Source: Gordonia oryzae
GTDB lineage: Bacteria > Actinomycetota > Actinomycetes > Mycobacteriales > Mycobacteriaceae
Direction: 5' to 3'
DNA length: 64,000 nucleotides
Assembly (NCBI RefSeq): GCF_003797185.1
Contig: NZ_RKMH01000002.1
Coordinates: 248,001-312,000, forward strand
The notes beneath the pieces were generated by a model. It was not told the DNA's origin. It did not search any database and saw nothing but the letters and a program-made list of their open reading frames with translations. A program made the position numbers and the translations under genes. This document shows positions 14,966-24,137 of this stretch, piece after piece (positions within the stretch are counted from its first letter, which is position 1; every line of letters starts with the position of its first letter).

Positions 14966-15429
14966 TGCGCATCGAGCGCGTCGACATCAGTTGGCTCGAA
15001 GCCCAACGCTGCGAGCCGCACATCATCCACATCAGCAACGTCCTCAACGCCATCGTTGAGGGATTGGAGCTCATCATGACCGCACAGGACGACATCAACG
15101 CCGCAGTCGCCGAGGAGACCGCCGCCGCGACCGCGATCGCATCGGCCGTCAGTTTCGTCGCCACCGAGGTCGCGAACCTCAAGGCCGCGAATCCCGCCGT
15201 CGACACCACCGCACTCGAGGCCGCGACCTCGGGTTTGACCAGCGCTGTGGCGACCCTGCCGCAGCCCGCAACTTCCGCATCGACCGGCGACACAACCGCT
15301 CCGGCTTCGGGATCGACCAGCACCGCGACGACCACCGGATCGGGCGATGCCTCGACCACCGGTGCAGCGGCGAGCAGCGACTCGACTTCCGGCACCAGCG
15401 CCACCGGTGCGGAACCAACGTCGGCCTGA
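14965..15429 (+). CDS. hypothetical protein with phasin-like helix and Ser/Thr-rich tail
   Basis: 154 aa from ATG 14965. Residues 1-30 repeat the previous gene. A helical AAVAEETAAATAIASAVSFVATEVANLKA segment follows, a module common in phage tail-fibre and virion proteins. The last 60 residues are Ala/Ser/Thr/Gly-rich and probably disordered. A virion or assembly role is possible. A strong hairpin follows its stop. Confidence 0.55.
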   Translation: MRIERVDISWLEAQRCEPHIIHISNVLNAIVEGLELIMTAQDDINAAVAEETAAATAIASAVSFVATEVANLKAANPAVDTTALEAATSGLTSAVATLPQPATSASTGDTTAPASGSTSTATTTGSGDASTTGAAASSDSTSGTSATGAEPTSA

Positions 15430-15438
15430 CCACCGACA

Positions 15439-15490
15439 GCCGAACCACCCGCACGTCCGTAGCCAGCGCGCGGGTGGTTCGGCACCTTTC
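15439..15490 (+). terminator. intrinsic terminator-like hairpin
   Basis: Perfect 14-bp stem: GCCGAACCACCCGC (15439-15452) pairs with GCGGGTGGTTCGGC (15470-15483) across a 17-base loop. Only a weak ACCTTTCGTT tract follows. Placed 10 bases after the stop of the preceding gene. Confidence 0.7.
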
Positions 15491-15506
15491 GTTACGGAGC
15501 AAACCG

Positions 15507-15821
15507 ATGAGCAAGAAGGAACTCAAGGCCCGCGTTCGCGAGCTGGAGATTGAGAACGCCACCCTGCGTGGCGAACTCGCCGCACACCGACAGCAGTCAT
15601 GGACCGCGCCGTTCGTCGGCGACGTACCGCCATTGCCGACAGTCAGACCGTGGGTCTGGTGCGACGTCTCGGCATCGGGTGGCCAGATCAAGCACATCAA
15701 CGACTACTCAGTGAGTCCGATGATGAACGACGCCGACTTCATGGAAACCGCGCTCGCCGCGTCACGCATTCAGCGTCAGACGCGGCACGACTTGGCCAAG
15801 CTGACCACCGAGCTGCTGTGA
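15507..15821 (+). CDS. hypothetical protein with N-terminal coiled coil
   Basis: 104 aa from ATG 15507. Residues 1-28 (KKELKARVRELEIENATLRGELAAH) form a clear coiled coil. The rest includes a Pro/Trp-rich stretch and a C-terminal helix. First gene after the hairpin, so it may begin a new transcript. Function unknown. Confidence 0.55.
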   Translation: MSKKELKARVRELEIENATLRGELAAHRQQSWTAPFVGDVPPLPTVRPWVWCDVSASGGQIKHINDYSVSPMMNDADFMETALAASRIQRQTRHDLAKLTTELL

Positions 15822-16369
15822 CGACCCACTCCTGTGGTTGCACCGTGGACGGCACGCCGAAGTGCGCGTACGCCACCGGCCGCATTCCGGCATCGGGAGT
15901 CTTCAGCGTCCACGGCATTCCCCGTCCACCGGTCGTCGATGCGGGTTCGGCACACGACACACCAACACTTGGCGGGGCAAGGTTAGGCACGGCAAGCCGT
16001 GGCCTGGCATGGCATGGGATAGACACCAGCACAACGAGGGAACGTGGACACATGGACAAGTGGCTGTCATGGATACCCACAGCACTGTCATCCAAGACGT
16101 CGATCATCATCGGCATCGCGATGTTCGCCTACCTCGTTGTGTTGGGTGCCGTCGGCATCCTGATCGGTCACCCGAGCCTCGTACCCGACAACGCACAGTT
16201 GGTCCTCGGGAACTATTGCAACGTGGCGAGCATGGTCGCTGCGGGCATCGCGGCAGGCGCCGGCCACAAGGCCGTGCAGAACCAACGCCGTGCACACGAG
16301 ATGCACCAGCAGACCCACGAACTCCTCACCCAGATCAGCGAACAACTCGACGTCCCAGATGCCGAGTAA
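15818..16369 (+). CDS. putative membrane protein, start uncertain
   Basis: Open from GTG 15818 (four-base overlap) to 16369, 183 aa. The first 78 residues hold SCGC, KCAY and a low-complexity stretch; a second ATG at 16052 starts a coherent 105-aa protein with two membrane segments (SIIIGIAMFAYLVVLGAVGILIG; NVASMVAAGIAAGAG) and a Gln/His-rich tail. GAGGGA at 16034-16039 could serve that ATG. Either one fused gene or a small cysteine protein followed by a membrane protein in the same frame. Confidence 0.5.
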   Translation: MTTHSCGCTVDGTPKCAYATGRIPASGVFSVHGIPRPPVVDAGSAHDTPTLGGARLGTASRGLAWHGIDTSTTRERGHMDKWLSWIPTALSSKTSIIIGIAMFAYLVVLGAVGILIGHPSLVPDNAQLVLGNYCNVASMVAAGIAAGAGHKAVQNQRRAHEMHQQTHELLTQISEQLDVPDAE

Positions 16370-16739
16370 GCCATCTCGACCATGCAGTAAGTGCGGTCGT
16401 AGAGCAGCGCCACAGAGCAACCTCTGTGACACCCACACACGACAACGAGAACAACGACGAGGCAGTGCCGCCGACCGCGGGTACACCTCCGATGGTCACC
16501 AGTCCTTCCGCCGCTCAGTCCTCGCCCGGGATGGCTACCGGTGCACCTTCCCCGACTGCGACCACCGAGACCCCACCGGTCGGACACTCCACGCCGACCA
16601 CCACCCCCACAGCCGCCGGGACCTCCTCGCACAGGGGCGCAACCCGAACGACCCCCGGTACGGCCGGACCCTCTGCCACTCCCACCACTCCTCCGAGACC
16701 GGACGCAAGGAAGGTCGAGGGAACCTCCACCGCGGGTAG
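16359..16739 (+). CDS. HNH endonuclease
   Basis: 126 aa from ATG 16359. An N-terminal CSKCG...NLCDTH zinc knuckle and CTFPDCD lead into the HNH core LHADHHPHSR..LLAQGRNPNDPRYGRTLCHSHHSSET. HNH nucleases just before the terminase assist cos cleavage in many HK97-type phages. Overlaps the preceding gene by 11 bases in another frame. Confidence 0.85.
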   Translation: MPSKPSRPCSKCGRRAAPQSNLCDTHTRQREQRRGSAADRGYTSDGHQSFRRSVLARDGYRCTFPDCDHRDPTGRTLHADHHPHSRRDLLAQGRNPNDPRYGRTLCHSHHSSETGRKEGRGNLHRG

Positions 16740-17004
16740 CGCAGGGATCTCCGACCGGAGAGCCCTCCCACACTGGGGGAAGACCGGGAGAGCCCGACAG
16801 AGCACCGGGATGGACCCCACCATCCACCATCCCCACCCCGGAGGGACCACACAGGACCCCGAGGTCACCACCCCCATGGGCTAGGGGGCACCCGAAACCT
16901 CTGCGCGTGGCACAAGAGGACCGCTTGGAAGCTCCCCGCGTGCCACTTCCAATTTTTCAAAAAATGTCAGAAATTCCCCCAATTACCGGGAGGTGATCGA
17001 AAAA
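16740..17004 (+). other. noncoding region upstream of terminase, candidate cos region
   Basis: No convincing gene. It lies between HNH and the small terminase, where cos sites often occur. The 16863-16915 stretch has a GC-rich block (CTAGGGGGCACCC, then CCTCTGCGCGTGGCAC) followed by an AT-rich segment. The ribosome site GGGAGG (16988-16993) serves the terminase. The cos assignment rests on position only. Confidence 0.3.
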
Positions 17005-17691
17005 ATGGCTGACCAGCATGTTTGCGTTGACTGTGGCCAGACCTTCGACCCTCCGGGAGGGCGGGGAAGGCCACCATCCCGCTGCGAGTCGTGCCGGGAG
17101 GGCCGCGGACCGAAGTCGGGGGCGTGCGCGCACTGCGGGAGCGAGATCAAGCCCGTGAAGGGTCGCGGTCGCGGTCGTCCGAACGCTTACTGCTCGGTGG
17201 ATTGCCGTCGGCAGGCCCAGTGGGAGCGCGCCCGGGTGCGCGGCCACGGTGAAGAGACGCCCGATGACGTCGATTCGATCATTGACATCCGCCGCGCGCA
17301 GAAGTCCGAGCCCCGCGAGCCGTCGGCGGCCGCCATTGGCGATGTGAAGCCGCCGTGGGGCCTCACCGAGGGCGCCGAGAGGGTCTGGATGGACCTTGCA
17401 CCCGATCTGGTGCGCAAGAAGATCCTGACAGCGGCCGATGTGCACCTGTTTTCGGTCTACTGCGAGGCTGCGGCGATGTACAAGGAGTGCCGCGACCTCC
17501 TTGGTGACCGCTACATCGGCAAGGGCGCTGCCGGCGGGGACATCGTGTCGCCGTACTTCCAGGCCATGGTGAAGTGCCAGCAGCAGATGGTGCAGATCGG
17601 CGCCCGGATGGGCCTCACACCGGCCGATCGGGCCCGCCTTGCTTCCGCCGACGAGCCCGACGCCTCCGGCCTGGATGAACTGATCTCCTGA
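17005..17691 (+). CDS. terS: terminase small subunit (P27-like) with N-terminal zinc fingers
   Basis: 228 aa from ATG 17005, 11 bases after GGGAGG; GTG 16993 is in frame but lies in that site. Residues 1-75 hold zinc pairs (CVDCG...CESC; CAHCG...CSVDC) probably binding DNA. The rest (PPWGLTEGAERVWMDLAPDL, LFSVYCEAAAMYKECRDLL, MGLTPADRARL) matches P27-type small terminases. It recognises phage DNA and recruits the large subunit. The next gene starts two bases after its stop. Confidence 0.85.
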   Translation: MADQHVCVDCGQTFDPPGGRGRPPSRCESCREGRGPKSGACAHCGSEIKPVKGRGRGRPNAYCSVDCRRQAQWERARVRGHGEETPDDVDSIIDIRRAQKSEPREPSAAAIGDVKPPWGLTEGAERVWMDLAPDLVRKKILTAADVHLFSVYCEAAAMYKECRDLLGDRYIGKGAAGGDIVSPYFQAMVKCQQQMVQIGARMGLTPADRARLASADEPDASGLDELIS

Positions 17692-17692
17692 G

Positions 17693-19372
17693 ATGGACCT
17701 GCCACCCTGTGGCCGGTCACTCGGTGGTCACACCTGCACCGAGGTGGGGGAGCACTTCTGCGTCCCGCGTGCCGATCACGCGCAGCGGTTCATCGAGACC
17801 GCGCTGAAGCACACCAAAGGCCGTTTCGCGCGGACAGCGTTCACGCTCCTGTACTTCCAACGCGAGGAGATCGTCCGGCCGTTGTTCGGCACGGTCGTGT
17901 GGGACGAGGAGCACGAGTGCTACCGGCGCCGATACCGCATCGCCTGGATCGAGATTGCCCGGAAGAACGGGAAGTCCGAGCTGCTGGCGGCGATCATGCT
18001 GACGGTCTTCTTCTGCGACGGCGAGTATGGCGCAGAGCTCTTCTCGATCGCCCGGGACCGGAAGCAGGCGGCGCTGATCTTCGACGTCGCGGTGCAGATG
18101 ATCAAGTTCAACCCGGCGCTGGCGAAGCTGTGCAAGATCATCCCGAGCCAGCGACGCATCATCAAGACGAACTCGAACTCGATCTATCAGGTCCTCGCGA
18201 ACGACGCGGCCGGTGCGCTCGGATCCAATCCGAGCGCGGTGGCCGCCGACGAGATCCTGGCGTGGCATGACGGCGGCATGTGGGAGGCACTGCGCACGGG
18301 CATGGGCTCGCTGGCGCGGGTGCAACCGCTATTCGTGGCCGCGACCACTGCCGGATATGACACCGAGAGCTTCGGGCACAAGGAGCACACCGAGATGCTC
18401 CGAGTCGCCGAGGATCCCAGCTACATGCCTCACTGCTTCTCCTACATCCGGGCGCTGCCGCGAGACGCCGACGCCTTCGACGAGGACAACTGGTCAATCG
18501 CCAACCCTGCGCTGAAGACTCCGGACAACCCCGACGGGTTCCTCTCGATGCAGTCGATGCGGGAGATGGCTCTCGAGGCGAAGAACAATCCATTGAAGCT
18601 CAACGGATTCCTGCAGTTCCAGCAGAACCAGTGGACCAACCAGGCTGTGCGGTGGATGCCGATGCACCTGTTCGACGGCTCTCGCGGGACTGTCTACCGA
18701 TCGGCGCCCGACACGATGGAGCAGTTCGCCGGTCGAGAGTGCTGGATGGGGATCGACCTCGCCGGCCGCCAGGACCTTACGAGCATCTGCTACCTGTTCC
18801 CGGACGGCGAGTCGTGCGACGTGGTGTGGCGCCACTTCTGTCCGGAGGGTGCGCTGACGCGGCTCGACGAGCGCAACTCGGGTCGGTTCTCTCGCGAGTT
18901 CGTCACGGAGGGATGGTTGACCGTCACCGAGGGTGACGTCCTCGACTTCGAGAAGGTGTACGCCCAGATCGAAGAGGACTCGCGCCGATTCCGCATCCTC
19001 GGCGCCGACATGGATGTGTGGTCGTCGGCGCCCGTGCTGCAGGCTCTCGAAGAACGGCTCTACACAGAGATTTTCGCCTACGCCAACGACTTCAAGCACA
19101 TGAGCGACTCGATGCACCGCATCTTGGAACTCACGACCGAGAAGAAGTTCCGGTGGCATGGGAATCCGTTGGCCCGGTGGTGTTTCGACGCCGTGCAGGC
19201 CCGTATCGCCGCATACGACCCGAATCTGATCCGTCCTGACAAGCCCAACCGCGACACCGAATCGAAGCGAATCGACGCCGTGCCGGCCGCCATCATGGCG
19301 GTCAACGCCTGGCAGGGCCGCGGTACCGCGTCGACCTCGTATTACGCCGACAACGACGTCATGACCCTGTGA
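17693..19372 (+). CDS. terL: terminase large subunit
   Basis: 559 aa, normal for the Terminase_1/HK97-type family. The ATPase half has the Walker A-like ARKNGKSE near residue 95 and Walker B VAADEILAW near 185. The nuclease half has GIDLAGRQDLTS near 350, GADMDVWSS near 440 and D.KRIDAV at the end. It pumps DNA into the prohead and cuts it. The family commonly goes with cos packaging. ATG 17693 follows the small subunit by two bases. Confidence 0.93.
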   Translation: MDLPPCGRSLGGHTCTEVGEHFCVPRADHAQRFIETALKHTKGRFARTAFTLLYFQREEIVRPLFGTVVWDEEHECYRRRYRIAWIEIARKNGKSELLAAIMLTVFFCDGEYGAELFSIARDRKQAALIFDVAVQMIKFNPALAKLCKIIPSQRRIIKTNSNSIYQVLANDAAGALGSNPSAVAADEILAWHDGGMWEALRTGMGSLARVQPLFVAATTAGYDTESFGHKEHTEMLRVAEDPSYMPHCFSYIRALPRDADAFDEDNWSIANPALKTPDNPDGFLSMQSMREMALEAKNNPLKLNGFLQFQQNQWTNQAVRWMPMHLFDGSRGTVYRSAPDTMEQFAGRECWMGIDLAGRQDLTSICYLFPDGESCDVVWRHFCPEGALTRLDERNSGRFSREFVTEGWLTVTEGDVLDFEKVYAQIEEDSRRFRILGADMDVWSSAPVLQALEERLYTEIFAYANDFKHMSDSMHRILELTTEKKFRWHGNPLARWCFDAVQARIAAYDPNLIRPDKPNRDTESKRIDAVPAAIMAVNAWQGRGTASTSYYADNDVMTL

Positions 19373-19382
19373 GGAGGTGCCG

Positions 19383-19688
19383 ATGCTGATCGCGCTCATC
19401 GTCTTCGCTGTCGCCGCTGTGGTGTCGGTGTTGGTGAATATCTTTCTCGCGCTACGGATTCGCGCCATCCGGAGTGACCCGCTGTGTCGGCGCATCCTGC
19501 AGCGCCTCGTCATCACCTCAGACGATCCTGTCTTCACCGGAGTGCTCCGAGAGGTGGGCCAGGGCCGGGATGGGCATGTGGTGTTCTCCGACTGCCAGCT
19601 CGTCGAGGGCAAGCAGGCGATCGCAGGTGACGTGATCAAGGCGAAGTCGCAGATCGTGACCTACCAGGTGCCTCATGCTGCTGGCTAA
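19383..19688 (+). CDS. small membrane-anchored protein
   Basis: 101 aa from ATG 19383, with GAGGAGG at 19371-19377. One membrane segment at residues 2-26, then a soluble domain. It sits between terminase and portal, where small membrane proteins are sometimes found in actinophages. Overlaps the portal gene by 14 bases. Function unknown. Confidence 0.6.
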   Translation: MLIALIVFAVAAVVSVLVNIFLALRIRAIRSDPLCRRILQRLVITSDDPVFTGVLREVGQGRDGHVVFSDCQLVEGKQAIAGDVIKAKSQIVTYQVPHAAG

Positions 19689-21183
19689 CGGCCTGCAGAT
19701 CGCCCCGCAGGCCCTCGCTGAGGTCACCCCGCAGCTCGCCGAGTCCTACTGGTATCAGGACGGCGGCGCGCTGCAGCTAGAGCACACGTACGCGCTCTAC
19801 GGCGAGATCTACCGCTCCGAGCCGTGGGTGGCGGCCGTGGTGAACAAGCGCGCCGACGCCATCGCGCGGTTGCCGATGCATGTGTGGTCCGACGACGGCC
19901 CAACCCGGCTACAGGTCACCCCTGCGCAGTCGGGATACGCCAAGCTCATCGCGCAACCCTGCTACTACCTCGACTCGTACACGTTCTGGTCCTGGGTGGC
20001 CACCACCTACGACATCTATGGCGAGACATATCTGGCGATCGTGTTCGACGACAACGGTATTCCGGTGACGCTCATGCCCATGCACCCTTCGCGGGTCGCG
20101 GTCCGGCGAGATCCCGATACCGGAAAGCATGAGTATCTCTTCATGGCCGGCAACGCCCTGGGGGCGGGGCTGGTGAAGTTCGGCGATGGGGAAGTCGTGC
20201 CGATCCGTTCGTACAACCCCGCCGGCACCGAGCGCGGGCTGTCGAAGATGGAGCCGCTGCGGTCGACGATCTTCGCTGAGGACTCGTCCCGGACCGCCGA
20301 TGCGGCGATGAAGACCAACGGTGGTCGTCCGAACGTCGTGCTGTCCACCGACAAGGTGCTGGGTCCAGACGGTAAGAAGCGGCTACGCGACAGCTGGAAT
20401 CAGGCGCATGCCGGATCGTCGAACGCCGGTAAGGCTCTCGTGCTCGAGGATGGGGTGACCGCGTCCCCGGTGCAGTTGACGTCGGTGGAGCTGCAGATGA
20501 TCGAGGCGCGCCACCTCAACCGCGAGGAGATTTGCGCGGTGTACGACGTCGCGCCGCCGATGGTGCACGACCTGACCCGAGCGACGTTCTCCAACATCGC
20601 CTCCCAGATGCGGGCGTTCTATCGGGACACCATGGCTCCGGTGATCGAGCGGTTCGAGTCGGCCTTCGATTTCTACGTGGGCCAGTTCTTCGATCCCAAG
20701 TTGGCGGTCCGCTTCGACGACGCCGATGTCACCCGAGGTGATTTCGAGCAGCGCGCCACCTCGGCGCAGGCGCTCGTCGTGATCGGCGCGCTCACGCCCA
20801 ACGAGGCACGCGAACTCATGGGCTTCGGCCGGTTCAAGGACGCCAAGGCTGACAAGTTGTACGCCAACTCGGCGCAGCAGCCCCTCGGTGAGCCCACCGA
20901 GCAGATCCGCCTCACCGGGGAAGTGCTGAACGACCCGGACGGCATTGCCGTGGCGCCTCCGGGGCCCACGACCGACGTTCCCGCGATCGCCGGTGGCACA
21001 CATCAGATTCCGCAACTCACCGCCCCGTCAGCCAAGGCCGTCCGCGATCTCAAAGCCGAAGTCGGCCGCGGGAAGTCCATCGCCGACGCCGCCCGCGCGC
21101 TCGCGCAGAAGAGCCCCGACGACCTCAACGACATCGCCGCCGCCGTCCTGACGGCGATGGCAGCCCAGCGCGAGAACGCATAA
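19675..21183 (+). CDS. portal protein, HK97 family
   Basis: 502 aa. PWVAAVVNKRADAIARLPMHVW near residue 45, then YTFWSWVATTYDIYGETYLAIV and EEICAVYDVAPPMVHDL match HK97-type portals. Twelve copies form the DNA entry ring and capsid vertex. The C-terminal 100 residues are less conserved and Ala-rich. ATG 19675 lies inside the previous gene. Confidence 0.9.
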   Translation: MLLANGLQIAPQALAEVTPQLAESYWYQDGGALQLEHTYALYGEIYRSEPWVAAVVNKRADAIARLPMHVWSDDGPTRLQVTPAQSGYAKLIAQPCYYLDSYTFWSWVATTYDIYGETYLAIVFDDNGIPVTLMPMHPSRVAVRRDPDTGKHEYLFMAGNALGAGLVKFGDGEVVPIRSYNPAGTERGLSKMEPLRSTIFAEDSSRTADAAMKTNGGRPNVVLSTDKVLGPDGKKRLRDSWNQAHAGSSNAGKALVLEDGVTASPVQLTSVELQMIEARHLNREEICAVYDVAPPMVHDLTRATFSNIASQMRAFYRDTMAPVIERFESAFDFYVGQFFDPKLAVRFDDADVTRGDFEQRATSAQALVVIGALTPNEARELMGFGRFKDAKADKLYANSAQQPLGEPTEQIRLTGEVLNDPDGIAVAPPGPTTDVPAIAGGTHQIPQLTAPSAKAVRDLKAEVGRGKSIADAARALAQKSPDDLNDIAAAVLTAMAAQRENA

Positions 21184-21277
21184 GAAAAACCGCCGATCGC
21201 ATCGCCATTGGGTATCGGGCCGAACATGGATCAGCGGCTTTCACCAACTCTATACCGCCTGAACGACAGGAGACGCA

Positions 21278-22453
21278 ATGTTCATCCAGGATAAGGCTGT
21301 CGCCGACATCACCTCTTCCGGTGACGATTTCGGCCCCAACGGCGGATTCGAGGCGATCTTGTCGGCTCCTACCCTCGATCGGGACGGCGACGTGTTCGCA
21401 ACCAATGAGTGGAAGACCCCGCTCCCGGACAAGATCACCGTGGACGTCGATCATGAGATGTCCGTCTCGGGAACGATCGGCTCGGCGAAGCCCTACATCG
21501 CCGACGACGGCACCCTGCGCATACGCGCATCGTTCGCGAGCACCGCCAAGGCGCAGGAGGTCCGAACCCTGGTGCAGGAGGGCCACATCGACTCAGTTTC
21601 GGTGGCGTGCATGACCGACAAGACGCTCAAGAAGGCCGGCGAGCCGTGCCGGGAGCTGCTGAATGCCGGGGTGGTCGCGGTGCCGTCGAATCGTGAGGCC
21701 AAAATCCTTGCGTCGAAGGCCAAGGACGGCGGGACCGTCAAGGCCGGCGCCCGAAACTCCAAGTCCGATCAACAGTGGATTCAGGCTGCGCACGACGCCA
21801 CGATTATGGCCGGCGCCGACTGTGTCGAGGAGATCTCCGACGACGGCGGTGAGGCCGACGGCGCCAACAAGTCCGCCGCCCGAGACAACGAGCCTGCGTT
21901 CGTCATCGGCGCGAAGGCGGTCAAGGGATCGTTGGAGGATCTCCAGTCCACCATCGGAGAAGCACTCGATGCCGCCTACGCCAACTCCGGTGCATCGTTC
22001 TCCTACCTCGTCGCTACCTTCCTGTCCGGTGACGGTGGGACGATCGTCTATCGCCTGTACCCGGCGAATGACGGCCCCTCGCAGACCCTCTCGCGTGCCT
22101 TCACTCTCGCGGAAGACGGGTCGGTGACCCTGTCGACTGAAGTTGAGGCGGTCGAACTCGTCACCACCACCACGATCGCCGAGAAGGCCGCAGGTCCCGA
22201 GCGAAAGCCCGAGCCCACCATCACCCTCGAGCAGTTCGAGCAACTGCTCGCCAAAGCCACCGGTCAGATGGCCGGTCCGCCACAACACGAGGCCAAGTCT
22301 CCCGTCGACGCTCCCGCAGATCCTCCCGCGCCCGAGGGCGCCGCTGGTGATGCCGCTGCGAAGGCCGCTGATGGTGCCGAGTCCGACGTGGCCGAGGAAC
22401 TACCCACACACCTGCTGGACATGGTCAACGCGGCCAAGTCCCGCCTGGAGTAG
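21278..22453 (+). CDS. prohead protease with scaffold-like C-terminus
   Basis: 391 aa, long for HK97 proteases (about 200-250). The first 150 residues carry the S78 pattern: LSAPTLDRDGDVF, VDVDHEMS with the catalytic His, and IDSVSVACM with the Ser. The acidic Ala/Glu-rich C-terminal half probably acts as scaffold delta-domain. It cleaves scaffold and itself during head maturation. AGGAGA precedes ATG 21278. A terminator-like hairpin follows. Confidence 0.85.
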   Translation: MFIQDKAVADITSSGDDFGPNGGFEAILSAPTLDRDGDVFATNEWKTPLPDKITVDVDHEMSVSGTIGSAKPYIADDGTLRIRASFASTAKAQEVRTLVQEGHIDSVSVACMTDKTLKKAGEPCRELLNAGVVAVPSNREAKILASKAKDGGTVKAGARNSKSDQQWIQAAHDATIMAGADCVEEISDDGGEADGANKSAARDNEPAFVIGAKAVKGSLEDLQSTIGEALDAAYANSGASFSYLVATFLSGDGGTIVYRLYPANDGPSQTLSRAFTLAEDGSVTLSTEVEAVELVTTTTIAEKAAGPERKPEPTITLEQFEQLLAKATGQMAGPPQHEAKSPVDAPADPPAPEGAAGDAAAKAADGAESDVAEELPTHLLDMVNAAKSRLE

Positions 22454-22498
22454 TTCCTCACCTGTCCGAAAGGCATTCGGACTCAACCCATCCCATAC

Positions 22499-22530
22499 AA
22501 ACCCCCGCACTCACCGTGTGGGGGTTTTTG
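22499..22530 (+). terminator. intrinsic terminator between protease and capsid
   Basis: AAACCCCCGCAC (22499-22510) pairs with GTGTGGGGGTTT (22516-22527) with one G-U, five-base loop, and the right arm runs into TTTTTG. A textbook terminator inside the head operon; it may be leaky or mark a separate capsid transcript. Confidence 0.85.
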
Positions 22531-22548
22531 CATGAAAGGACACCGATC

Positions 22549-24072
22549 ATGGCCACGGCCAAGCAGATCGAGACCCGTCAGCGTGAACTCGACAAGAAGA
22601 TCGCCGACATCTACCAGAGCACCGAGCTCACCACCGCCGAGAAGTCGTCTCAGCTCGATGCCATCGCCCCTGACTACGAGGCGCTGCAGAAGGAGTTCGA
22701 GCTGTCTGAGCGCGTCACCGAGATGCGCTCCAAGCTCAAGGCTCCCGACTCCGGTGCCGAAACCGAGGACGGCGCACCGATCCGGATGGCCACCGGCCGG
22801 ATGGAGGCGCGGACCCTGCGCCAGACCAAGCGCGCGCTCGCCTACGCGCTGGCCAATCACCCGCAGATGCGCTCCGCCGTCGAGGAACTCGGCGGCATCG
22901 CTGTCGAGGGCAAGTCGCAGGGATTCAAGGGTGAGGCGTTCGAGAAAAAGTTCTCGGTCGAGCTCAAGGATTCCACCGCCGCCGGCAACGGCATGGGTGA
23001 GGGATTCTTCGGCGCCGGCCCGGGCGTGGCCGCCGGTCAGAACCTCTTCGCTCCGGGCGCCTGGGGTGAAGGCATCCTCCCGACGTTCCTCCCGGGCATT
23101 GTGCAGCAGCCGCTCTATGACCTGTCGATCGCCGACATCCTGCCCGCGATCTCGGTGTCGACGCCGATGATGAGCTACCTGATGCAGGGGGCGACCGCAT
23201 GGAACGCCGCGGAGACCGCCGAGGGTGCGGCCTACCCGTTCAGCTCGGTCCAGTTCACCCGGGTCGATGAGCAGGTCGGCAAGATCACCAACGCCGCCGA
23301 GGTCTCCGACGAGGGTGTGCGGGATGCCCCGCAGCTGTTCTCGTTCCTGCAGAACGAACTCATCACCGGCATCGAGCGCCAGGAAGAGGTGCAGCTCCTC
23401 GCTGGCAACGGCTACCCGGGCGTCAATGGCCTGCTGAACCGTGCCTCGGGCTTCACTCAGGACGCCACGGCGGTGACCGCGGGTGCCGCCGTGAACTTCC
23501 CGGCCGTCGGCACCCCCGCCGCGGGCGTGACGTCGCAGGCCCTCACTGGTCTGCGGTACGGCCGCGTCATCGCCGGCTCTTACGCCAACTCGGCGGGCGC
23601 CTACCCGACCGGCGTGCAGATCGGCCTCGGCCTGCTGTCGGCGATCACGCAGGTGAAGTACAACAGCTGGATCGCACCCAACGCGGTGCTCATCAACCCC
23701 CTCGACTGGGAGCTGATGCGCAAGGCGACCGACAACAACGGCCAGTTCTTCGGCGGCTCGTTCTTCGGCACCAACTACGGCTACGCACAGGGCGGCGGTA
23801 CCACCCTGTGGGATACCCGCGTCGTGCAGACCCCGTCGATCCCGCAGGGGTCGATCTTGCTCGGTGGCTTCTACCCCGAGACGATCACCGCGGCCCGCAA
23901 GGAAGCCATCTCGGTGCAGATGAGCAACCAGAACGGCACCAACTTCGTCGACGGCATGGTCACCGTGCGCGCCGAGGAACGCCTCGGCCTGATGGTGTTC
24001 AAGCCCGCGGCCTTCCAGCTGATCCAGCTGGCCACCGGCACCTCCACCGTCGCGGCTCCGTCCGGCGAGTGA
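22549..24072 (+). CDS. major capsid protein, HK97-like
   Basis: 507 aa from ATG 22549, with GAAAGGA at 22534-22540. An N-terminal coiled delta-like region (AKQIETRQRELDKKIADIYQS...) of about 100 residues precedes the fold: ILPTFLPGIVQQPLYDLSIADILP, VGKITNAAEVSDEGVRDAPQLFSFLQNELITGIERQEE, NAVLINPLDWELM and SVQMSNQNGTNFVDGMVTVRAEERLGLMV. All are typical of HK97-type capsids. Independent ribosome site and flanking hairpins suit high expression. Confidence 0.93.
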   Translation: MATAKQIETRQRELDKKIADIYQSTELTTAEKSSQLDAIAPDYEALQKEFELSERVTEMRSKLKAPDSGAETEDGAPIRMATGRMEARTLRQTKRALAYALANHPQMRSAVEELGGIAVEGKSQGFKGEAFEKKFSVELKDSTAAGNGMGEGFFGAGPGVAAGQNLFAPGAWGEGILPTFLPGIVQQPLYDLSIADILPAISVSTPMMSYLMQGATAWNAAETAEGAAYPFSSVQFTRVDEQVGKITNAAEVSDEGVRDAPQLFSFLQNELITGIERQEEVQLLAGNGYPGVNGLLNRASGFTQDATAVTAGAAVNFPAVGTPAAGVTSQALTGLRYGRVIAGSYANSAGAYPTGVQIGLGLLSAITQVKYNSWIAPNAVLINPLDWELMRKATDNNGQFFGGSFFGTNYGYAQGGGTTLWDTRVVQTPSIPQGSILLGGFYPETITAARKEAISVQMSNQNGTNFVDGMVTVRAEERLGLMVFKPAAFQLIQLATGTSTVAAPSGE

Positions 24073-24077
24073 TCTGA

Positions 24078-24108
24078 ACGCCGGGGCGTCCGCGTGGCGC
24101 CCCGGCGT
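24078..24108 (+). terminator. GC-rich hairpin after the capsid gene
   Basis: ACGCCGGGGCG (24078-24088) pairs perfectly with CGCCCCGGCGT (24098-24108), nine-base loop. No T-run follows, so it may stabilise the capsid mRNA 3' end rather than terminate. Confidence 0.6.
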
Positions 24109-24137
24109 CCCACTCTCTCACCAGCGAAAGGGATTCC

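Noticed and set aside
15838-16884. 348-codon plus-strand frame over the HNH region
   Set aside because: Arg/Pro/Thr/His-rich. The HNH gene in another frame has convincing motifs.
18494-19639. 381-codon minus-strand frame opposite the large terminase
   Set aside because: Spans the end of terL and the next gene antisense; low-quality composition with no domain.
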